A program made the translations under genes and the position numbers. DNA of 56,287 nt from Eggerthella sp. CAG:298 (GTDB lineage: Bacteria; Actinomycetota; Coriobacteriia; Coriobacteriales; Eggerthellaceae), in contig FR895135.1 of the NCBI GenBank assembly GCA_000435675.1, forward strand, positions 1 to 56,287, written 5' to 3'. Below are positions 24,475-34,459 of this stretch, in pieces; within the stretch, counting starts at the first letter, position 1, and each line of letters begins with the position of its first letter. Under the pieces are notes generated by a model that worked only from the letters and a program-made list of their open reading frames with translations, did no database searches and was not told the DNA's origin.

Positions 24475-24547
24475 AGAAATAACGCATTATTAGGGCTATT
24501 TTAAGGACATCCTGCCCTGCTGGTTCTGATAAGGAAACCAGCCGCGC

Positions 24548-24596
24548 GAAAACAAAACAAAACGCTCAAATGATGCGAATTCGCATCATTTGAGCG
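24548..24596 (-). terminator. topA terminator: 34-nt perfect palindrome with T-tract
   Basis: Bases 24563-24596 form a perfect palindrome (17-bp arms, EcoRI site GAATTC at centre). On the minus strand it is followed by GTTTTGTTTTGTTTT. It lies 61 bases after the topA stop, fitting an intrinsic terminator. The rest of 24393-24657 contains only the hsdM promoter. Confidence 0.85.
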
Positions 24597-24657
24597 CGCG
24601 ATTAAAGCTAGTTTGCCACAAAGCTTACCGGTCGCATTTTTATAGCCACTTACCCAC

Positions 24658-27180
24658 TTATTTCTTGGCAGCTGCTTTCGTGGTCTTCTTCGTGCTCGAT
24701 TTCTTCGCCGTTGATTTCTTGGCGCCTGCCTTGCCCTTGCTTGAGGTCTTACCCCTCTCCTTCTTCTCCTTCGAAGGGCAGCTGAAGTTCGGGCAAAGCT
24801 TCCACGGGCCGCGCGCCGTCGTAACGATGACCATCGGCGCACCGCATTCCTCGCACACCTCTTCAGTAGCGGTGAGCGCGCCGTACTGCGGCAGCGGATA
24901 ACCCGTCTGGCATTCATCGTAGTTCTCACAACGGATGAAGCGCTTCAAGGTGCGCGGGTTCTTATGCGCGATGAGCTTGGCTTCCTTGCCCTGTTCCGCA
25001 CACGTTGGGCACGTGCCCACTACCAGATCGGGCTCTTTGTTCGTCTCGCATTCAGGGTCGATGCAAAGCACGCGCGGCTTCGAGCGGAACGCGGTCACCT
25101 TGATCTGCGGCATGCCACAGGTAGGGCATTTCTCTTCGAGCGCTTCGATCTTGCCCTTCGGCAGCGGATAGGTGACATCGCAATCCGGCCACCCCGCACA
25201 ACCGATGAACATCGAACGCGTCTTCTGGGAAGAACGCAGCTGCAGATCCTTGCCGCACTTCGGACAGGGACCCACATACGCATCGGCAGCCACCGCATCC
25301 GCAAGCGCGTCGCGCACTTCTTCCTGATGCGGCAGAAGGTTCTCAAGCTCCTGCGCCAAGAGATCGCGCGAATGGCGAACGACTTGCACCTTTTTGCTGT
25401 CGCCCGCTGCGATCTGCGACATCTCCTCTTCCAAATTCGCCGTCATGGCAGAACTGGTGATATGCGGTGCGAACTTGTCGAGCGCATCGATGACCGCGAT
25501 ACCGAGCTGCGAAGGCTCGATCGGATCATTCTGCACATACTTGACCGTATAAAGGCGCTCGATGATGGAATGACGGGTCGATTTCGTACCCAACCCCAGC
25601 TTTTCCATCTCTTGGATGAGCTTACCTTGCGAATAGCGCGCGGGCGGCTCGGTCTGCTTGTGCGTCTTAGTCGCACCGCCGAAGTCGAGCATCTCGCCCT
25701 CTTCGAGCGCAGGCAACTGCTCGTCCTTCTTGAGGCCGTAGGGATAGATCGCGAGGAATCCCGGCTTCACGAGCACATCGCCCTTCGCAGCGAACGGTTC
25801 GCCATTCACTTCGAGCGTGACCTTCGTACCCTCGATCACCGCAGGCTCAGAAAGCGTGGCCATGAAACGGCGCGCGATCAGGTTGTAGAGCTTGTATTCT
25901 GCAGGCGGCAGCATCTCTGGTGTCGCCAGGTTCGTCGGATGGATGGGCGGATGGTCGGTCGTCTCCGTCTTGCCGCGCGTAGCCGTGAGCTTGTCCTTCT
26001 TGAGCAGCTCTTCTGCGAACGGGCGATACGCCGGATTGCCCGAGATGCGCTTCAAGATGTCGCGCAGGTCGAGCGATGAAGGGTAGACCGTATTATCGAC
26101 GCGCGGATACGAGATGAAACCATCCATGTAAAGGCTCTCGGCAAGGCGCATGGTGCGCGCAGGGGTGAGACCCTCAGCGCTTGCAGCCGCCATGAGCGAA
26201 GTGGTATTGAACGGAACAGGGGCAGCCTGCTTGCGTTGCTTCTTCTCGATCGCTGCAACGCGCGCGCTCGTAGCGCCCGCGACGTGCTCCATGACCTGAT
26301 CAGCTTCGCTCTCGACCTTGAATCGCGCAGTTGCATGGTTCGCCGAGAACTCCAGGTCCTTATGGCTGAAATCGCCCTTGATGACCCAATAGTCTTCAGG
26401 CACGAATGCCAAACGTTCACGTTCGCGCGCAACGATGAGCGCCAAGGTTGGCGTCTGCACGCGACCCGAAGAGCGCACGTTACCATAACCCGCGAACTTC
26501 ACGAGCGTAAGGTAACGCGTGAGCACCGCACCCCAAATGAGGTCGATGTCCTGGCGGGATGCACCTGCTTGAGCCAAATCGACATCAAGCTCGACCAGGT
26601 TCGTGAAAGCGCGTGTGATCTCTTCTTTCGTGATGGCCGAATAGCGTGCGCGACTGACCGGCGCTTCTTCGTTCACCTCACGAATGCACATGAGCGCATC
26701 AGAGCCGATCAGCTCTCCCTCGCGGTCGAAGTCGGTGGCGATCACGATCGAGTCGGCCTTCTTCGCTAGGTTCTTGAGCGAACGGATGATGTCCTTCTCT
26801 TTCGGAAGCTTTTCGATGGGCGCATAGATAAGATACGGAAGCGCATCCATCTTCCAAGCGTTGAGTTCGACCCCATCAGGAACGAACGGTTTCTTCTTCT
26901 TGAAGGGTGGTTTTGGCAGATCGGTAGGAAGATCGGCAGGGATCATCTCGCCATTGGCATCGACCCCGATCCAGCCGCCGCGCTTCTTATAGGTGAGCGC
27001 AGGTACGAAATTCGGTTCTAAGATATGTCCGCGCAGACCGATCGTGACCCATTCTTCGCCATCGCGCTCGAAGCGATAGACGGGGGTCGAGTACACCTTG
27101 TCTGCTTTCGGCTTTCCAACGCCGAGCAGATCAGCGATCTTCTGCGCTGCAATGTTCTTCTCGGTTACAACCAGTTTCAC
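24658..27180 (-). CDS. topA: DNA topoisomerase I
   Basis: Type IA topoisomerase relaxing negative supercoils (840 aa). The TOPRIM domain includes MKLVVTEKNIAAQKIADLLG and ATDFDREGELIG (Asp150, Asp152). The catalytic Tyr is 358 in SYPRVDN. Four C-terminal zinc-finger-like units follow (CPKCGKD, CPTCGMP, CPTCAEQ, CEECGAP). The protein ends in a Lys/Ser/Thr/Ala tail (about 812-840), like the Lys-rich tails of actinobacterial TopA that aid processivity. The ARxxRL segment (ARTMRLAESLYMDG) and overall style are not E. coli-like but fit Coriobacteriia. Monocistronic, with a strong terminator. Confidence 0.93.
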   Translation of the reverse strand: MKLVVTEKNIAAQKIADLLGVGKPKADKVYSTPVYRFERDGEEWVTIGLRGHILEPNFVPALTYKKRGGWIGVDANGEMIPADLPTDLPKPPFKKKKPFVPDGVELNAWKMDALPYLIYAPIEKLPKEKDIIRSLKNLAKKADSIVIATDFDREGELIGSDALMCIREVNEEAPVSRARYSAITKEEITRAFTNLVELDVDLAQAGASRQDIDLIWGAVLTRYLTLVKFAGYGNVRSSGRVQTPTLALIVARERERLAFVPEDYWVIKGDFSHKDLEFSANHATARFKVESEADQVMEHVAGATSARVAAIEKKQRKQAAPVPFNTTSLMAAASAEGLTPARTMRLAESLYMDGFISYPRVDNTVYPSSLDLRDILKRISGNPAYRPFAEELLKKDKLTATRGKTETTDHPPIHPTNLATPEMLPPAEYKLYNLIARRFMATLSEPAVIEGTKVTLEVNGEPFAAKGDVLVKPGFLAIYPYGLKKDEQLPALEEGEMLDFGGATKTHKQTEPPARYSQGKLIQEMEKLGLGTKSTRHSIIERLYTVKYVQNDPIEPSQLGIAVIDALDKFAPHITSSAMTANLEEEMSQIAAGDSKKVQVVRHSRDLLAQELENLLPHQEEVRDALADAVAADAYVGPCPKCGKDLQLRSSQKTRSMFIGCAGWPDCDVTYPLPKGKIEALEEKCPTCGMPQIKVTAFRSKPRVLCIDPECETNKEPDLVVGTCPTCAEQGKEAKLIAHKNPRTLKRFIRCENYDECQTGYPLPQYGALTATEEVCEECGAPMVIVTTARGPWKLCPNFSCPSKEKKERGKTSSKGKAGAKKSTAKKSSTKKTTKAAAKK

Positions 27181-27317
27181 ACGAAGCCCCTTTCCCAGAT
27201 TTAACGTGCGTGGGGATGTTTTGAGCCAGGCGGCCCAAATACGATTCGTAAGGATACACGAAACATATACGAATGGAAAGAAACGAGCGAACGCTCACAC
27301 GAACTTTTCATGTCCGA

Positions 27318-27346
27318 TGTCGAACGACCGGGTAGTTTGTCACCTT
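27318..27346 (-). repeat. 29-nt 3'-end hairpin repeat, copy 1 (after thyX)
   Basis: Reads GGTGACAAACTACCCGGTCG then TTCGACATC on the minus strand, beginning one base after the thyX stop. It matches the other copies at all but one or two positions. Here the outer stem has one broken pair. No U-run follows, so it is not a standard terminator. Confidence 0.85.
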
Positions 27347-28026
27347 TAGTCGCGCATCACGCGAGGATAAGGATTGCCGCAGGTCATCTTGCCTTCAGGA
27401 CACGCACCGCGCACGCATCCCGCACCTGCGTCCTTGAAGATGTAAGGAGCGGTCGGGCGCACCAGTTCGAGCATACGATGCGCAAGTTCGCGAATCTCCC
27501 ACTGCGCACGATTGCAGCAGCGCAGTTCGAAGAAGTGCAAGAGCTCGCGGATGTTCATCGTGATAACGATCTTGCTCTCAGCCGCATTAGGAAGGATGTA
27601 GCGCGCATCTTCAGCGGGAATACCTGCTTCGAGCATGGTCTGATACGCAGTAAGGATCGTGTCGATAGCTTCATCGAACACCGCATTGGCATGTTCGTCT
27701 TCTGCCACGGTTTCAGGCTTCACGATACCTACCCCATCGGTGAACTTCACATAGCGCTGGGATTGCTGGTTGAAGCTCGCCAGGCGATGGCGCACTAGCT
27801 GGTGCGTGAGCGCGCGTGACACCCCATCAACGGCGAACGTGTAGCTCACATGCTCGAGCGTAGAGAAATGGCCCGACTTCATGATGGTGGAGAGCACGCT
27901 TTCCACGCGCTCAGGAGGCATGGTTTCCATGAGCTCTTTTGCTCCAACCGGCGCATAGCATAAACGCGCAGCAGTCGCGACAGCACGCTCGGGATCTTCA
28001 GGATACTGGAGCAATTCAACATTCAT
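27346..28026 (-). CDS. thyX: FAD-dependent thymidylate synthase
   Basis: Makes dTMP from dUMP with FADH2 and methylenetetrahydrofolate (226 aa). The ThyX motif RHRxxSxNxxSxRY is present as RHRLASFNQQSQRY. FSTLEHVSYTF supplies the His-containing FAD/dUMP region and YILPNAAESKIVITMNIREL is also conserved. No thyA is in the window, so the host may rely on ThyX. The TAA stop is followed at once by copy 1 of the 29-nt repeat. Confidence 0.93.
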   Translation of the reverse strand: MNVELLQYPEDPERAVATAARLCYAPVGAKELMETMPPERVESVLSTIMKSGHFSTLEHVSYTFAVDGVSRALTHQLVRHRLASFNQQSQRYVKFTDGVGIVKPETVAEDEHANAVFDEAIDTILTAYQTMLEAGIPAEDARYILPNAAESKIVITMNIRELLHFFELRCCNRAQWEIRELAHRMLELVRPTAPYIFKDAGAGCVRGACPEGKMTCGNPYPRVMRD

Positions 28027-28070
28027 GGTCTACCTCCCTATGATCATGATGGTCACCCTATCATAAAGGA

Positions 28071-28097
28071 GAGCCAGCGCGGGGTGTGCGCTGGCTC
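28071..28097 (-). terminator. Hairpin after the flavin reductase-rubredoxin gene
   Basis: GAGCCAGCGC (28071-28080) pairs perfectly with GCGCTGGCTC (28088-28097) around a 7-base loop. On the minus strand it is followed by TCCTTTATGAT, a weak U-tract. It lies about 80 bases past the stop at 28179 and 45 bases before the thyX start, so termination or processing between the two genes is likely. Confidence 0.6.
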
Positions 28098-28178
28098 GGT
28101 GAAGAAACGTTTTAATCGTGAGACGCAACGGGCGCGACGAAAAGCCCCGCCGCGCAAACTCGCACATGATCGGACTGA

Positions 28179-28889
28179 CTACTCATCGACCTCGACCTCG
28201 ATACGTTCGAACGTGCTTCCTGGCGCTCCACAGATCGGGCAGATATAATCCGGCGGGAGCTCATCAGCATATTCGATATATCCACAGATCGGACACCTCC
28301 AACCCACGCGCATCTTCTTCGCGCTGCCAGAGCCTGCAGCCGCAGAAGCTTCGCTCTTCGCTTTTGCATCCGCTTCAAGCTCATCACTTGAGAAGACCGA
28401 AGCGTTCTTTGGCGTGCGTCCACCTTTCACCTCATGGTAGTAGGCGTACGTCATCGGTTCGAGATGCTCGACCTTTTCAGCAGCGACCACATCGCCCAAG
28501 AAGAAGATATGCGTACCCAGATCGAGCTGCTCTTTGACCTTAACGGAGAAATGAGCGCAGATCTGCTCCGCGATGTAGGGAATTCCCTGTGAAGATTCCT
28601 TATCCTCGAAATCTAGGAACTTATCGGTGTCCTCGCTCGTATGGAAACCGAACATGCCGATAAGCTCCATCGAAGCCTCTTTGCACACAACGCTCACTTC
28701 GAACTTACCTGTTTCAAGGATGCCCTGGGTGGTGTAGTTATCCTTATTGATCGCGATGCTCACTTGTGGCGGGTCCGAGGTTACCTGAGCAAAGGTATTG
28801 ACCACGCAGCCGACCGCCCTGCCGTCTTTCATCGAAGAGACGATGTAGAGCCCATAGGATAGATCGCGAAATGCACTTTTATCGATCAT
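28179..28889 (-). CDS. Flavin reductase-rubredoxin fusion (high-molecular-weight rubredoxin type)
   Basis: Electron carrier of 236 aa. Residues about 1-160 are a flavin-reductase-like FMN domain (MIDKSAFRDLSYGLYIVSS, VVNTFAQVTSDPPQVSIAIN). A Ser/Ala/Lys-rich linker (about 168-190) leads to a C-terminal rubredoxin with two CxxC knuckles, WRCPICGYIEYADELPPDYI and CPICGAP. The fusion resembles the Hrb protein of Moorella, which passes electrons from NAD(P)H to flavodiiron proteins for O2 or NO reduction. That role here is inference; no flavodiiron gene is adjacent. A 9-bp inverted repeat lies upstream. Confidence 0.87.
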   Translation of the reverse strand: MIDKSAFRDLSYGLYIVSSMKDGRAVGCVVNTFAQVTSDPPQVSIAINKDNYTTQGILETGKFEVSVVCKEASMELIGMFGFHTSEDTDKFLDFEDKESSQGIPYIAEQICAHFSVKVKEQLDLGTHIFFLGDVVAAEKVEHLEPMTYAYYHEVKGGRTPKNASVFSSDELEADAKAKSEASAAAGSGSAKKMRVGWRCPICGYIEYADELPPDYICPICGAPGSTFERIEVEVDE

Positions 28890-28944
28890 AGTTGTCTCCC
28901 TCTCATTGTAGTTTCAGTCTTCAATTCTGACAGATTACCAGAAG

Positions 28945-28972
28945 CTACAAAAGAGCCGTAAACCTTTTGTAG
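28945..28972. promoter_or_regulatory. Inverted repeat upstream of the flavin reductase-rubredoxin gene
   Basis: CTACAAAAG (28945-28953) and CTTTTGTAG (28964-28972) are perfect 9-bp arms separated by 10 bases, 56 bases before the start codon. The symmetric arms and 10-base spacing fit an operator for a dimeric regulator. Without a U-tract it is a poor terminator. Confidence 0.45.
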
Positions 28973-29015
28973 GATAGCGAGACGCGCGAATGCACAACAC
29001 AAGAACGCGCGACAC

Positions 29016-29056
29016 AAAAAGGAAGAGAGCCTCTAGCGTGCGACTCTCTTCCTTTT
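29016..29056 (-). terminator. Terminator after rpmE
   Basis: GGAAGAGAG (29021-29029) pairs with CTCTCTTCC (29044-29052). A-tract AAAAA on one side and TTTTC on the other make it usable in both directions. On the minus strand it ends the rpmE transcript, about 65 bases past the stop. Confidence 0.8.
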
Positions 29057-29120
29057 CACTCCTCTTACGAAAATGTGTCGTAAGGATATGTTCTTGTATG
29101 CGCTACAGGCGAACGAACGA

Positions 29121-29621
29121 CTACTCAGCGCTCTCCTCTGCAGGTGCTTCGGTTGCTTCCGCTGCTTCGTTGGCTTCGACAGCCTCTTCGATAGCGGCTT
29201 CTTCCTTAGCCTCGATCGCAGCTTCATCAGCCTCTTTGGCAGCAGCTTCTTCGTCTGCCTTGGCGGCTTCCTGAGCAGCAGCCTTCTTTGCGTATTCAGC
29301 AGCACGCTGAGCCTTAGCAGCAGCCTTAGCTTCGCGATCCGCCTTCTTCGCAGCCTCCATTGCCTCGACCTCTGCAGCGCGCTCTGCCTTCTTAGCAGCT
29401 TCGCGAGCAGCAACGGTCTCGGTTGCGGTGCCGAACTTGTTAGCAAAACGCTGAACACGTCCGCCGGAGTCGATGAGCTTCTGGGTGCCGGTGAAGAACG
29501 GATGGCACGCGTTGCAGATATCGACGCGGAGTTCAGGTTTGGTTGAGCGAGTTTGGAAGGTGTTGCCGCACGTGCACGTTACGGTGCAGTCGACATAATC
29601 GGGATGAATATCTTTTTTCAT
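29121..29621 (-). CDS. rpmE: 50S ribosomal protein L31 with long acidic/Ala-rich extension
   Basis: The first ~70 residues are a zinc-type L31 (MKKDIHPDYVDCTVTCTCG, then RVDICNACHPFFTGTQKLID). Cysteines in CTVTCTCG and CNACH fit the zinc-binding form. Residues about 71-166 are an extra segment of Ala, Glu, Lys and Arg heptad-like repeats (e.g. AAREAAKKAERAAEVEAMEA), expected to form one long charged helix, ending in an acidic stretch (EATEAPAEESAE). Ordinary L31 is 66-90 residues. The extension would project from the 50S-30S bridge region; its role is unknown. Own transcript with terminator. Confidence 0.9.
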   Translation of the reverse strand: MKKDIHPDYVDCTVTCTCGNTFQTRSTKPELRVDICNACHPFFTGTQKLIDSGGRVQRFANKFGTATETVAAREAAKKAERAAEVEAMEAAKKADREAKAAAKAQRAAEYAKKAAAQEAAKADEEAAAKEADEAAIEAKEEAAIEEAVEANEAAEATEAPAEESAE

Positions 29622-29686
29622 GTTGGTCTCCTTCTAGTGCCTTGGTTTCCGACCAAGTGCGAAATGAGCCTAGCTATAGTAGCACA

Positions 29687-31708
29687 TTACTTCTTCTGTG
29701 AGGGATGAAAGCTGAAAAAGTCCGTGCGAGGGGGAAGATCGCGCACGCGATGGCGCTTTGCTTCAAGTTCGTGAGCATTGCACAGCTCTTCCATGCTGTC
29801 GAAATCGTAGTTCCAACTGAAGAATTCATCGAAATCGAAATTCATGAAATCACAGATCTTCTCGGTGCCACGCGGCACGATCGGATGCATGAGCAGCGTG
29901 GCGATGCGCAGCAGATAGAACGAATCGATAAGCGTCTGGCGGCGCAGCTCTTCGCTTCCCTCTTGATCGGCCTCTTTGATGTGGCTCGACCAGTACTTGT
30001 TGGCATAGCGGATGAATTCGTCCATCTGCGACATGATCGAATGAAGCTCGACCCTATACATAGTCTCTTCATAGGCGCACATCACGTTGTACACCTTCTT
30101 GAGCACTTCTTTGCTCACCCGGCCAAGCGGCATGTAGCCTTCGAAGTTCTTCTGTGCCTCGTAGAAGCAGCTGCGCGCAAGACGATTGAATACCTTAGTG
30201 AGCAGCGCTCCTTCCTTGAGCACAGGGTCGGCCACACGCGGATCGTCGCGTTTAGCAGGATCTTGCTCGAAGACCTTCGGCTTGAAACCGACCGATTTCT
30301 GATCAAGGGCAAGCGCCAAGAAATGCGCGCGCAGCTGTTCGACCGTGTAATACTCGAGCAACTCGTCTGCCGTCGGTGGCTTCACCTCAGAAGACGAAGA
30401 GGCTTTCTTATCGCCGAAGAGGATATGGTGGTTCGCGATGAGCTTGGTCTGCTGCAATTCCCCATCGGGCGCATCTTCCACCACAGGCTTTTCTTCCTGG
30501 AGCGCAGCGAAGAGCGCAGGCTGGGCAACGCCATAGAAATACAGATTATCCTGCCCGATGAATTGGTAGACATGGGCATTCTTGCTGCACCAGAACTTAC
30601 GCCAGAGCGCGCGTGATAACCCTTGTTCGTCGTTGCGCGCCATGGTGAAGGAAAGCGGCGCCCAGAGGCTTTCCGGCCAGCACCAGATCGTAAGACCGCT
30701 CACACCATCGATCTCTGGGCACGGAATGCCCCACGAAGCATTGCCCGAGATACGGAACGGCACGAGCGCCTTACCGGTTCGAAAGCGGATGTTCGCTTCG
30801 GTGAGCACGCCGCGCGCCTGATCGCGATCAGCTACCGAGGAGAACTCGAGCTCGAAGCTCTGCTTGCCCTTGGCTGCATCACGGTATTCGTGCGCAGGAA
30901 GCTTATCGGCGATCTGCGTATAAGCATCGTAGAGCTCCACCTTTATATAGATGATGGGCGGAACGAGGAATTCTTTGATGGTCTTAGGAACGAGCGGGCG
31001 AACCTGTTCGTCCTGTTCAGCCGCTTCGACATAATCTTTCACGATGTAAGCAAGGCTCGGCAGATCGAAATACCAGTTGTTCACCGTGCGCATCTCAGGC
31101 ACCGTGCCCGAAACCGACGAAATAGGATTGATCAGATCAGCAGGATCGTACTGATGGCCCAGATCGCATTCATCAGCATATGCTTTTTCGCTCTTGCACC
31201 CTTGAACAGGGCAATGCCCCACCACCTGGCGACCATTCAAGAACATATCTTCTTTGGTGTCGTAGAACTGCTGGGTTCTCTCAAGATGAAGGAAGCCGTG
31301 ATCGTAGAGGCGTTTCACATAGGCCTCGGATATGGTGTGCTGCACTTCCCCGGCATGCCCTAACCCGCTGCCCTCGTAGATATCGAGGCTGATGTCGTAG
31401 CGCTTGAGCGTTTCAGCCTGAAGGTCGTGATTGCGCTTCACGTATTCCTTGATCGTGCCGGAAAACGTTCCCGCTTCCACTTCCTTGCGATAGCCCTCTT
31501 CGATCGGCGAACCATAGCAATCGGTTCCCGAAACGAAGCACACGTTCTCGGGCCCGATCCTATCGCGCAGGAAACGTGCGAAGCAGTCAGCGGGCACGAA
31601 TACGCCACCAACATGCCCGAAGTGCAACGGCTTATTGCCGTAGGGCATGCCAGCGGTCACGACCGCACGGCGCGGCCAAACGATATTGCGACTAGGATAG
31701 CTGTCCAT
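29687..31708 (-). CDS. metG: Methionyl-tRNA synthetase
   Basis: Charges tRNA-Met (673 aa). Rossmann-fold opening VVTAGMPYGNKPLHFGHVGG has HFGH as the HIGH motif. The zinc/knuckle region contains CPVQGCKSEKAYADEC. The stretch GIPCPEIDGVSGLTIWCWPE is the methionine-pocket region of this class. The KMSKS loop appears to be replaced by KKASSSS (after ILFGD), an unusual version. The C-terminal helical anticodon domain follows; no C-terminal tRNA-binding (EMAP-like) domain is seen. A class I tRNA ligase-like paralogue is possible, but length and motif order favour MetG. The start overlaps sppA by 17 bases. Confidence 0.82.
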   Translation of the reverse strand: MDSYPSRNIVWPRRAVVTAGMPYGNKPLHFGHVGGVFVPADCFARFLRDRIGPENVCFVSGTDCYGSPIEEGYRKEVEAGTFSGTIKEYVKRNHDLQAETLKRYDISLDIYEGSGLGHAGEVQHTISEAYVKRLYDHGFLHLERTQQFYDTKEDMFLNGRQVVGHCPVQGCKSEKAYADECDLGHQYDPADLINPISSVSGTVPEMRTVNNWYFDLPSLAYIVKDYVEAAEQDEQVRPLVPKTIKEFLVPPIIYIKVELYDAYTQIADKLPAHEYRDAAKGKQSFELEFSSVADRDQARGVLTEANIRFRTGKALVPFRISGNASWGIPCPEIDGVSGLTIWCWPESLWAPLSFTMARNDEQGLSRALWRKFWCSKNAHVYQFIGQDNLYFYGVAQPALFAALQEEKPVVEDAPDGELQQTKLIANHHILFGDKKASSSSEVKPPTADELLEYYTVEQLRAHFLALALDQKSVGFKPKVFEQDPAKRDDPRVADPVLKEGALLTKVFNRLARSCFYEAQKNFEGYMPLGRVSKEVLKKVYNVMCAYEETMYRVELHSIMSQMDEFIRYANKYWSSHIKEADQEGSEELRRQTLIDSFYLLRIATLLMHPIVPRGTEKICDFMNFDFDEFFSWNYDFDSMEELCNAHELEAKRHRVRDLPPRTDFFSFHPSQKK

Positions 31709-32690
31709 TGGTGGAAGCTCCTTCTAAGATCGTGTTCGTTGATTCCTGCGGTTGTTTCTCCTCTGCTGTTAAAAGCAGCGAAAGGACATCGACAAGCCCC
31801 AAGTCGTTCGTGCCGAGATACTTGATGCTGTATGAGCTTACGCCAGAAAGAGAAGCGGCTTTATTGCACGCATCTTTGTACGTGCCGATCTCATCGATAA
31901 GCCCGTTCTCCACACCATCGGCACCCGTGAACGCCATGCCGGTAGCAAGATTCTGAACAGCAGAAACTTCCATGCCACGACCTTCAGCGACCGATTCGAT
32001 GAAGCTCTTGTTGATCTGATCGACCTGAGCTTGGAAGTATTTCACCTCTTCATCAGTGAGCGGACGATTCCCATACGAAGCATCTTTGCTATCTGCGGAG
32101 GTGATGGTGCGCACATCGATACCGAGCAAGTCGAGCAACTTCGAGTAATCGGTAACCTGGATGACCGTGCCGATCGAACCGATGCTCGAGGCTTCATTGG
32201 CATAGATATAGTCGGCCTGTGAGGAAATGAGATAAGCCGCCGAAGCATTGCCCGAAGCGGTCGAGACCACGATCGGCTTCGAAAAATCCTTCACGTACTG
32301 CGCCATCTCTTCACCAGCTGCCGCGGCACCTCCGCCTGAATTCACGCGAAGCACGACCGCTTTGATGGACGGATCGTTTGCGGCGCTTTGCAGCTGAGCA
32401 AGGAGCCCTTCGGGCGTATTCGCGCCATCATCCTGGCCGATCGTGCCATCAAGGTCGATCACGCCGATGGAATCCTGGAACGTGAGATACGGATTGGTGC
32501 GGACGTTATTCCCTACGAGCGTGCCAACAAGGATACCCAAGATCACCAGGAGCACGACGACCCAAACGCGCACCCCTTTTCGTTTCTTCACGCGTTTTGC
32601 GACATACGGTTGATTCGCGCCATAAGGCTGGCCTGCCGGAGGAGGAGGCGTGGGTGAAGCTGTTTCAGGGGTAGCTGAGTTCTCGGACAT
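31692..32690 (-). CDS. sppA: Signal peptide peptidase SppA (S49 family)
   Basis: Membrane-anchored serine protease (332 aa from ATG 32690) that degrades cleaved signal peptides. A Pro-rich cytoplasmic start is followed by KKRKG and one membrane helix (about residues 40-62). The protease domain has RVNSGGGAAAAGEEMA, the nucleophile Ser region GNASAAYLISSQADYIYAN, GSIGTV and the putative general-base Lys in DSKDASYG, the Ser-Lys dyad of S49 peptidases. Start 32690 is preceded by AAAGGGAAT; a longer frame to 32759 runs into rho and is rejected. Lies 32 bases downstream of rho. Confidence 0.87.
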   Translation of the reverse strand: MSENSATPETASPTPPPPAGQPYGANQPYVAKRVKKRKGVRVWVVVLLVILGILVGTLVGNNVRTNPYLTFQDSIGVIDLDGTIGQDDGANTPEGLLAQLQSAANDPSIKAVVLRVNSGGGAAAAGEEMAQYVKDFSKPIVVSTASGNASAAYLISSQADYIYANEASSIGSIGTVIQVTDYSKLLDLLGIDVRTITSADSKDASYGNRPLTDEEVKYFQAQVDQINKSFIESVAEGRGMEVSAVQNLATGMAFTGADGVENGLIDEIGTYKDACNKAASLSGVSSYSIKYLGTNDLGLVDVLSLLLTAEEKQPQESTNTILEGASTNGQLS

Positions 32691-32722
32691 TGAATTCCCT
32701 TTCGCACTCTGAGCGCACAGGC

Positions 32723-34455
<1,733 letters not shown>

Positions 34456-34459
<4 letters not shown>

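Larger units (their letters stand above)
18900..24480. mobile_element. Accessory island: recombinase plus hsdR-less type I methylation locus
   Basis: A lower-GC block inserted between the core genes mdh and topA. It holds a tyrosine recombinase (+), remnants, a GIY-YIG/DUF4357 gene, half-length hsdS and hsdM (all -). Boundaries are approximate: the AT-rich shift starts near 18860-18930, and ends before the topA terminator palindrome at 24563. I found no convincing direct repeats at the two ends, so I do not claim a defined integrative element. Confidence 0.55.

Noticed and set aside
18900..24480. Island considered as a prophage or integrative conjugative element
   Set aside because: A single recombinase with no structural, replication or transfer genes, and no clear direct-repeat att sites at the edges.
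24964..26079. Long open frame (371 codons) opposite topA
   Set aside because: The minus-strand topoisomerase motifs are unambiguous; the plus-strand translation has no recognisable domain and is Arg/Leu-rich.
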